Notes under the pieces: model-generated
The model's input: the letters and a program-made list of their open reading frames with translations, nothing else
What the model was told of the DNA's origin: nothing
Database searches by the model: none
Shown here: positions 31,921-36,956 of the stretch, in pieces
How the letters are laid out: every line of letters begins with the position of its first letter
How positions within the stretch are numbered: the stretch's first letter is position 1
Made by a program: the position numbers and the translations under genes
Origin: Roseateles saccharophilus
GTDB lineage: Bacteria > Pseudomonadota > Gammaproteobacteria > Burkholderiales > Burkholderiaceae_C
Direction: 5' to 3'
Length of the DNA stretch: 36,956 nucleotides
Assembly (NCBI RefSeq): GCF_004342485.1
Contig: NZ_SMBU01000044.1
Span: 1-36,956 of the forward strand

Positions 31921-32687
31921 CCCGCCGCGCCGAAGGTCGCGACGACGACCTTGTGGGTGTCGAAATAGACCTGCCAGTAGTGGTCGGTGTGGCAATAGGG
32001 CCGCACGCACAGCAGCGGGCCCTCGGGCGTGAACTGCAGGATCTCGATGTCGGGCGCCGGCTGGGCCAGCACATTGGGTATGGCCGCGACAACGGGCTTG
32101 AGGCGGGCGATGGCGTCCAGCGGGTCGACGCTGTTGGCGACCTTGGCGACGCAGTCGACGCGGCGGTGCGGCAAGGTCGAATAGTTCTGGATGGCGCTGC
32201 TGAAGATGGTGTTGTTGCCGACGATGGTGTGCACGTTGTCGGGCGACGTGAAGGTGGTGCCGAACAGGCCGATCTCGGTCACCGTGCCGGTCACGCCGCC
32301 GGCCTGGATGAAGTCGCCGACCTTGAAGGGACGCAGCACCTGCATGAAGACGCCGGCCGCGAAGTGGGTCAGCAGCCCGCCCCAGGCCGTGCCTATGGCC
32401 AAGCCGGCGCCGGCCAGCAGGGCCGCGAAGGAGGTGGTCTTGACGCCGAAGATGTCCAGGATGGCGAGGACGAGGACGATGTTCAGCAGCACGCCGAGGA
32501 TGGAGCGCAGATAGGCCGACAGCGTCGAGTCGATGCGCTTGCCGCGCTCCAGTGCGGCCGTGAAGATGCGCAGTGCCAGCGCGATCAGCCAGCGGCCGAC
32601 GACCCAGGCGGCGATGGCGGCCAGCACCTTGAGGCCGAAGTCGGCACCCTGTGTGCTCAGAAAGGTCCAGATGGCTTCCGTGTTCAT
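31878..32687 (-). CDS. mscS: Small-conductance mechanosensitive channel MscS
   Basis: An inner-membrane channel of 269 residues that opens under membrane tension and protects against osmotic downshock. Helix 1 is about 17-38, helix 2 about 61-80 and the pore-lining Gly/Ala-rich helix 3 about 86-116, containing LLAGAGLAIGTAWGG. PFKVGDFI (120-127) opens the cytoplasmic beta domain, and TVTEIGLFGTTF follows. Length and order match the simple MscS type. The last 43 bases are antisense to the end of the TatD gene. Confidence 0.95.
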   Translation of the reverse strand: MNTEAIWTFLSTQGADFGLKVLAAIAAWVVGRWLIALALRIFTAALERGKRIDSTLSAYLRSILGVLLNIVLVLAILDIFGVKTTSFAALLAGAGLAIGTAWGGLLTHFAAGVFMQVLRPFKVGDFIQAGGVTGTVTEIGLFGTTFTSPDNVHTIVGNNTIFSSAIQNYSTLPHRRVDCVAKVANSVDPLDAIARLKPVVAAIPNVLAQPAPDIEILQFTPEGPLLCVRPYCHTDHYWQVYFDTHKVVVATFGAAGYPVPETPISPRNR

Positions 32688-32717
32688 GCCTGCTTCCTCC
32701 GGTTGAAGTCCATGGAT

Positions 32718-33539
32718 TCAGAGATTGCCAAAGTCCAGTGACAGCTCGACGCGGTCGCCCACGCCGAGCCAGCCGGCGCCGCTGCCGTTCAGGTAGACGC
32801 CGAACTGCACCGGTGCACCCGGCGCACGCTCGGCGCTGAGCCGTGCCAGCGCCTCGAGCGCCGGCGGCTGGGTCTTGCCGCTGGCCGGGTCCACCGTGGG
32901 CACGACGCAGCGCACGCAGGGCGTGGTGCGCCTGAGCCTGAGGCTGCCGACGCGCATCTCGACGAGGATGTCCTCGATGAAGGCAGGCAGCTCACCACCC
33001 GCCTCGGCGCCGAGCAGCAGGTTGGGGCGGGCGCGCTGGGCCAGGCCGGCCAGGGGCTGGGCCAGCGCCTGCTGCCAGGCCTGCAGCGAGCCGTCGCCGA
33101 CGAGGTGCAGCGCGTTCAGCCCCGGGCGGCGCCGGGCCTCGGCACTCAGGCGCACGAGGCGCAGGCGCTCGCCAGTCGTCGCACGCAGCAGCGCCGCGGC
33201 GTCGTCGCCGGCATCCCAGCCGTCGAACTGGTCGAAGTCCTGGCGCTCGCCGTTCCAGGCACGCAGCTCGACCGGCTGGCCGGCGTCGGGCGGCAGCGCG
33301 AGCCCGCGGCCGCCGGCCTGCAGCTCCAGCCGCTCGGGCGTGAGCCTCGCCTTCACCAGCGCCAGGCGCGGGTGGGCGCCCATCCAGGTCAGCTCGCCGG
33401 CGGCGTCGGCGATGGCCCAGCCGCGGTCGTCCTCCGGCCAGCCGTCGGCATCCAGCTTCAGCGCGTCGACCGCCTCGCCGGCGCAGGCCTTGACCGGGTA
33501 GCGCCACAGGCCGGTGATGCGCGCGACGAGATCAGCCAT
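32718..33539 (-). CDS. MOSC domain protein (YcbX/mARC-like)
   Basis: A 273-residue protein with an N-terminal MOSC beta-barrel domain (about 5-125; ITGLWRYPVKAC, then WAIADAAGEL) and the MOSC domain proper. TPCVRCVVPTVDPASG (206-221, Cys208 and Cys211) is the molybdenum-cofactor loop as in YcbX and eukaryotic mARC, which reduce N-hydroxylated bases and similar compounds. RPNLLL (171-176) is also typical. No ferredoxin domain follows, unlike in E. coli YcbX, so an external electron donor is expected. The start at 33539 lies 35 bases from that of the divergent glycosylase gene. Confidence 0.9.
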   Translation of the reverse strand: MADLVARITGLWRYPVKACAGEAVDALKLDADGWPEDDRGWAIADAAGELTWMGAHPRLALVKARLTPERLELQAGGRGLALPPDAGQPVELRAWNGERQDFDQFDGWDAGDDAAALLRATTGERLRLVRLSAEARRRPGLNALHLVGDGSLQAWQQALAQPLAGLAQRARPNLLLGAEAGGELPAFIEDILVEMRVGSLRLRRTTPCVRCVVPTVDPASGKTQPPALEALARLSAERAPGAPVQFGVYLNGSGAGWLGVGDRVELSLDFGNL

Positions 33540-33574
33540 GGCGGCGCAGGCGCGGGGCGCTGACACACTCCGGG

Positions 33575-34162
33575 GTGTTCGAGACCAAGTTCTTTCCTCC
33601 CTTGCCGACCCGTCCATCTTCGCCGCGCCGCCGCGCGGCCACCAATCCCGCAAACCCCGAGGCCGCGCCGCGCCTGAGCGGCCTGGCGCCGGTGTCCGAC
33701 GCCGGCGTGCGCGTGCTGGTGCTGGGCAGCTTCCCCGGCGTGGCATCGCTGCAGGCGGCGCAGTACTACGCCCATCCGCGCAATGCCTTCTGGCGCGTGA
33801 TGGCGGCGCTGCTGGGCGAGGCGGGCCTGCCGGGCCAGCCCTATGCGCTGCGGCTGCGCACGCTGCTGGCGCATGGCGTGGGCCTGTGGGACGCAGTGGC
33901 CTCCTGCCGGCGCGAGGGCAGCCTGGACACGGCCATCGAGGCGGCGGCGCCCAGCGACTTGGCCGAGCTGCTGCCGCGCCTGCCGGCGCTGCGCGCCATC
34001 GCCTGCAACGGCGCGCTGGCCCACCGCGAGACGCAGGCCATCCTCGGCGACGCGGGCCTGCCGCTGCTGCGCCTGCCCTCCACCAGCCCGGCCCATGCCG
34101 GCCTGAGCCTGGACGACAAGATTGCCGCCTGGCGCGCCGGCCTCGGCCCGCATCTGGCGTGA
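33575..34162 (+). CDS. Uracil/hypoxanthine-DNA glycosylase-like protein (UDG family 6 type)
   Basis: A 195-residue DNA-repair glycosylase that should remove deaminated bases such as hypoxanthine. The core motif LGSFPGVASLQAAQYYAHP (about 50-68), followed by RNAFWRVM, is the family-6 (HDG) signature, with the Asn in PRNAFW. A later STSPAHAG (about 168-175) is the usual second motif. The GTG start is weak: residues 1-35 are Pro/Arg/Ala-rich and not conserved-looking, so the true start may be internal. It is followed by the spermidine-synthase-like gene after 17 bases. Confidence 0.88.
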   Translation: MFETKFFPPLPTRPSSPRRRAATNPANPEAAPRLSGLAPVSDAGVRVLVLGSFPGVASLQAAQYYAHPRNAFWRVMAALLGEAGLPGQPYALRLRTLLAHGVGLWDAVASCRREGSLDTAIEAAAPSDLAELLPRLPALRAIACNGALAHRETQAILGDAGLPLLRLPSTSPAHAGLSLDDKIAAWRAGLGPHLA

Positions 34163-34179
34163 CCTAGGATGCCCGCCTG

Positions 34180-34956
34180 ATGACGAAAACTAAAAAACCG
34201 ACCTGGGGCCCGGCGACGCTGAGCGAGTTCGACGGCGTACGCTTCCTGCACCTGGACTCGATCTGGGTGCAGGGCGCAATGCGCATCCGCAAGCCCGATC
34301 AGATCGAGCTCGAATATGTGCAGCGCATGTGTGCCTGGATGCTGTGGCGTGACCCGGCCCTGCTGGGCGAGGGCCATGCCGTGCAGCTCGGGCTGGGCGC
34401 CGCGGCGCTGACGCGCTTTTGTCATGGTCCGCTGAAGATGCAGACCACGGCGGTCGAGATCAACCCCGAGGTCATCGCGGCCTGCCGGCAGTGGTTCCGG
34501 CTGCCGCCCAACGATGCGCGGCTGAACGTCGTCAATGAGGATGCGGCGCGCTGGGTGACTGCAGATGCCAACCTGCAGACCGCCGACGTGCTGAACGTGG
34601 ACCTCTACGACCACGACGCCGCCTCGCCGGTGCTGGATGACGAGGCTTTCTACGCCGCATGCCGCGGCGTGCTGGCGGACGGCGGGCTGATGACGGTCAA
34701 CCTGTTCGGCCGCAGTGCGAGCTTTGCGCGCAGCGCGCTGCGCATCGCCCGGGCCTTCGGCTCCGACCAGGTCTGGAGCCTGGCGCCGACGAAGGAGGGC
34801 AACACCATCGTCGTCGCGGCGCGCGGCGTGCAGGTGCCGCACCGGGACGTGCTGGAGCAGCGCGCGGCTAATATCGAATCGCGCTTCAAGCTGCCGGCCC
34901 GCAAGTGGCTGCGCCTCGTGAGGCCGCTGCCGATGAGCATCCTGCAAGCGCTTTGA
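34180..34956 (+). CDS. Spermidine synthase-like methyltransferase-fold protein
   Basis: A 258-residue member of the polyamine synthase (spermine/spermidine synthase) superfamily. The nucleotide-binding loop is QLGLGAAALTRF (about 69-80), followed by TAVEINPEVIAACR (about 89-102) and NEDAARW. The central motif DVLNVDLYDHD (about 135-145) occupies the place of the synthase YDVIxxDxxD motif. The N-terminal tetramerisation part is short. Activity is uncertain: many such stand-alone proteins in proteobacteria are not proven polyamine synthases. It precedes the GspE-type ATPase by 11 bases and is likely cotranscribed with it. Confidence 0.82.
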   Translation: MTKTKKPTWGPATLSEFDGVRFLHLDSIWVQGAMRIRKPDQIELEYVQRMCAWMLWRDPALLGEGHAVQLGLGAAALTRFCHGPLKMQTTAVEINPEVIAACRQWFRLPPNDARLNVVNEDAARWVTADANLQTADVLNVDLYDHDAASPVLDDEAFYAACRGVLADGGLMTVNLFGRSASFARSALRIARAFGSDQVWSLAPTKEGNTIVVAARGVQVPHRDVLEQRAANIESRFKLPARKWLRLVRPLPMSILQAL

Positions 34957-34967
34957 GCCCGACACCG

Positions 34968-36773
34968 ATGAACCCGAAGCCCAGACCCGCCACCGTGCCG
35001 TCCTCGCCTTCGTCCACCTCCTCGACCAGGCCCGAGGGCCGGCTGGAGTGGCGGCAGCTGTTGAAGTGGCTGCTGCGAGATGGCCTCATCGACGAGGCCC
35101 AGGCCAACCGCACCGAGCAGCGCTTCGCGGCCGGCGACAGCGCGCTGCCCCCGCTGGTGCGCCTGGGCCACGCCAGCCTCGTGCACCTGGCCACGGGCAA
35201 GCCGCTGGACGTGGACGCGCTGTCCGAGTGGCTGGCCGTGCGCGCGGGCCTGCCCTATCTGCGCATCGACCCGTTGAAGGTGGACGTGGGCCGCGTGGGC
35301 GACGTGATGTCCATCGGCTATGCCGAGGCCAAGCGCTGCCTGCCGGTGCAGTTCGGGCTGACGGACGTGACCATCGCGACCTCCGAGCCCTTCGACACCG
35401 CCTGGGTGGCGCAGATCGAGTCGCATGTGCGCAAGCCGGTCAAGCTGGTCGTCGCCAACCCGCTGGAGATCGCGCGCTACACGACCGAGTTCTTCACGCT
35501 GGCCCGCTCGGTGCGCGCGGCAACCAAGGCCGGCGAGCAGAGCCAGGTGGCGAGCTTCGAGCAGCTCGTCGAACTGGGCAGGAGCAACAAGCAGCTCGAC
35601 GCCAACGACCAGGGCGTCGTGCAGGTCGTCGACTGGCTGTGGCAGTACGCCTTCGATCAGCGCGCCAGCGACATCCACCTGGAGCCGCGCCGCGAGATGG
35701 GCGTGATCCGTTTCCGCATCGACGGCGTGCTGCACACGGTCTACCAGCTGCCGCCCACGGTGATGAGCGCGATGACATCGCGCATCAAGCTGCTCGGCCG
35801 CATGGACGTGGTGGAGAAGCGCCGCCCGTTGGACGGCCGCATCAAGACGCGCAACCCGGCCGGCGACGAGGTCGAAATGCGCCTGTCGACGCTGCCCACG
35901 GCCTTCGGCGAGAAGATGGTCATGCGCATCTTCGACCCCGACACGGCGGTGAAGGACCTGGCCTCGCTGGGCTTCGGCCAGCACGACTCCGACCGCTGGG
36001 AGGCGCTGGTCAAGCAGCCCCACGGCATCATCCTGGTGACCGGCCCGACCGGCAGCGGCAAGACGACGACGCTCTATTCCACGCTCAAGCGCCTGGCAAC
36101 GGACGAGGTCAACGTCACCACCATCGAAGACCCGATCGAGATGATCGAGCCGGCCTTCAACCAGACCCAGGTGCAGAACCAGCTGGACTTCGGCTTCGCC
36201 GAGGGCCTGCGCGCGCTGATGCGCCAGGACCCGGACATCATCATGGTCGGCGAGATCCGCGACCTGGAGACGGCGGAGATGGCCATCCAGGCGGCGCTGA
36301 CCGGCCACCTCGTCTTCAGCACCCTGCACACCAACGATTCGGTGTCGGCCATCACGCGGCTGCAGGATCTGGGCGTGCCGAGCTATCTGATCAGCGCCAC
36401 CGTCATCGGCGTGCTGGCACAGCGCCTGGTGCGCACGCTATGCCCTCACTGCAAACAGCCCGACCCGGCGGTGACGCGCGAAAGCCTCAACGAGCTGGTG
36501 CGCCACTGGCGGTTGGGCGGCGGCGTCAAGCCCTACAAGCCGGTGGGCTGCCTCGAATGCCGCAATACGGGTTTCCGGGGCCGGGCCGGCCTGTACGAGT
36601 TGCTGACGGTGAGCGAGGGGGTCAAGACGTCACTGGGCGACCTCGGCGCCCTGCGCCGCCAGGCCGTGCAGGAGGGACTGCGCCCGTTGCGCCTGGCCGG
36701 GGCGATGAAGGTGGCCGAGGGCGTCACCACCATTGAGGAAGTCCTGCGCAGCACGCCTGCATGGGAGGGCTAG
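34968..36773 (+). CDS. GspE/PilB-type assembly ATPase
   Basis: A 601-residue secretion or type IV pilus ATPase. The N-terminal region (about 30-200) resembles the GSPII_E_N/MshEN domain. The ATPase core has DIHLEP, the Walker A box GPTGSGKT (359-366), an Asp box and the Walker B-like QDPDIIMVGEIRD (about 421-433), and the His box TGHLVFSTLHTND. A tetracysteine zinc site is formed by CPHC (492-495) and Cys528/Cys531. The start is at 34968; the longer frame overlaps the preceding gene. No gspF, pilC or pilD lies next to it, so its machine (type II secretion or pili) cannot be decided here. Confidence 0.92.
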   Translation: MNPKPRPATVPSSPSSTSSTRPEGRLEWRQLLKWLLRDGLIDEAQANRTEQRFAAGDSALPPLVRLGHASLVHLATGKPLDVDALSEWLAVRAGLPYLRIDPLKVDVGRVGDVMSIGYAEAKRCLPVQFGLTDVTIATSEPFDTAWVAQIESHVRKPVKLVVANPLEIARYTTEFFTLARSVRAATKAGEQSQVASFEQLVELGRSNKQLDANDQGVVQVVDWLWQYAFDQRASDIHLEPRREMGVIRFRIDGVLHTVYQLPPTVMSAMTSRIKLLGRMDVVEKRRPLDGRIKTRNPAGDEVEMRLSTLPTAFGEKMVMRIFDPDTAVKDLASLGFGQHDSDRWEALVKQPHGIILVTGPTGSGKTTTLYSTLKRLATDEVNVTTIEDPIEMIEPAFNQTQVQNQLDFGFAEGLRALMRQDPDIIMVGEIRDLETAEMAIQAALTGHLVFSTLHTNDSVSAITRLQDLGVPSYLISATVIGVLAQRLVRTLCPHCKQPDPAVTRESLNELVRHWRLGGGVKPYKPVGCLECRNTGFRGRAGLYELLTVSEGVKTSLGDLGALRRQAVQEGLRPLRLAGAMKVAEGVTTIEEVLRSTPAWEG

Positions 36774-36850
36774 GTTGGGCTCGCCGGCGAACTCCTGAAT
36801 CGGTGATTGATCAGGCCGACGGGAACTTTCGCTTCGATTTGCCGAACTTC

Positions 36851-36880
36851 TTGCCATCCCCAAAAAACCTGTGCTACAGT
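36851..36880 (+). promoter_or_regulatory. Strong promoter, probably for a stable RNA
   Basis: TTGCCA (-35) and TACAGT (-10) are 18 bases apart, with TGC before the -10 box making it extended. A GC-rich discriminator (AGCGGGC) follows, as in stringently controlled rRNA or tRNA promoters, and the upstream 40 bases are relatively T-rich for this genome. The remaining 76 bases to the right edge contain no coding start that I can support and look like a leader. An rRNA or tRNA operon just past the edge is a guess. The 77 bases between the ATPase stop and the promoter hold nothing else clear. Confidence 0.6.
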
Positions 36881-36956
36881 AGCGGGCTTCGCTGATCACA
36901 ACGCGGTGCTTGTCGGGAACGGCAGCTGGCGGCGGTGAGATTGGCGAAGCGGGCCG

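Noticed and set aside
34650-36329. Minus-strand open frame of 559 codons opposite the GspE-type ATPase gene
   Set aside because: Antisense shadow of a gene with intact Walker boxes and a tetracysteine site.

Overview
The window is high-GC DNA (roughly 70% by eye) with strong GC-ending codon bias and tightly packed, often overlapping genes. Three PEP-CTERM proteins, a LolCD system, ArgJ, a PuuE/PuuD-type purine route and a CruR-like copper operon together point to a betaproteobacterium of the order Burkholderiales, probably in the Rubrivivax/Roseateles/Leptothrix neighbourhood. I see no phage, transposase, CRISPR array or tRNA. The window looks chromosomal, and its right edge carries a strong promoter of the kind that drives stable RNA.

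Layout. 1-1.5 kb: two co-directional PEP-CTERM surface proteins, closed by a clear intrinsic terminator. 1.6-5.5 kb: argJ, an exported prolyl oligopeptidase and a GNAT acetyltransferase. 5.5-8.6 kb: a membrane-anchored SPOR-like protein, a carboxylesterase and a second GNAT on the minus strand, then a histidine-phosphatase-fold protein. 8.7-10.8 kb: a third PEP-CTERM protein divergent from a SAM methyltransferase. 11.1-16.1 kb: a probable copper-acquisition locus. 16.2-23.8 kb: a purine (urate-allantoin-glyoxylate) degradation cluster. 23.9-28.2 kb: an HDOD protein, a GYD protein and a large DUF3857/transglutaminase protein. 28.3-31.9 kb: lolC-lolD-purU-tatD. 31.9-36.8 kb: mscS, a MOSC protein, a family-6-like DNA glycosylase, a spermidine-synthase-like protein and a GspE/PilB-type ATPase.

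How genes work together. The copper locus reads, on the minus strand, DUF2946 leader protein, TonB-dependent receptor, YcnI/DUF1775 protein, then an outer-membrane barrel-like protein, with a TlpA-like thioredoxin divergent to it. The DUF2946 protein has both the CXXC motif and the C-terminal RAPP motif described for the copper-sensing leader protein CruR of Bordetella pertussis, and a C-rich spacer lies between it and the receptor. The receptor and the barrel protein each begin, after a predicted AXA signal cleavage site, with the same CxxCxC pattern, and the YcnI protein begins with His. In the purine cluster, PuuD oxidises urate, UraH and UraD process the products to allantoin, PuuE opens allantoin, AllC (fused to UraD) cleaves allantoate, and TtuD phosphorylates glycerate made from glyoxylate. 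XdhC serves a xanthine dehydrogenase encoded elsewhere. An M20-fold protein with an altered metal site sits in the same operon.

The most promising leads are the CruR-type operon with its repeated N-terminal CxxCxC motifs, a thioester-domain-like signature in a PEP-CTERM protein, and a shared sequence motif upstream of two PEP-CTERM transcription units. Statements about families are from memory of the literature; no database search was run.
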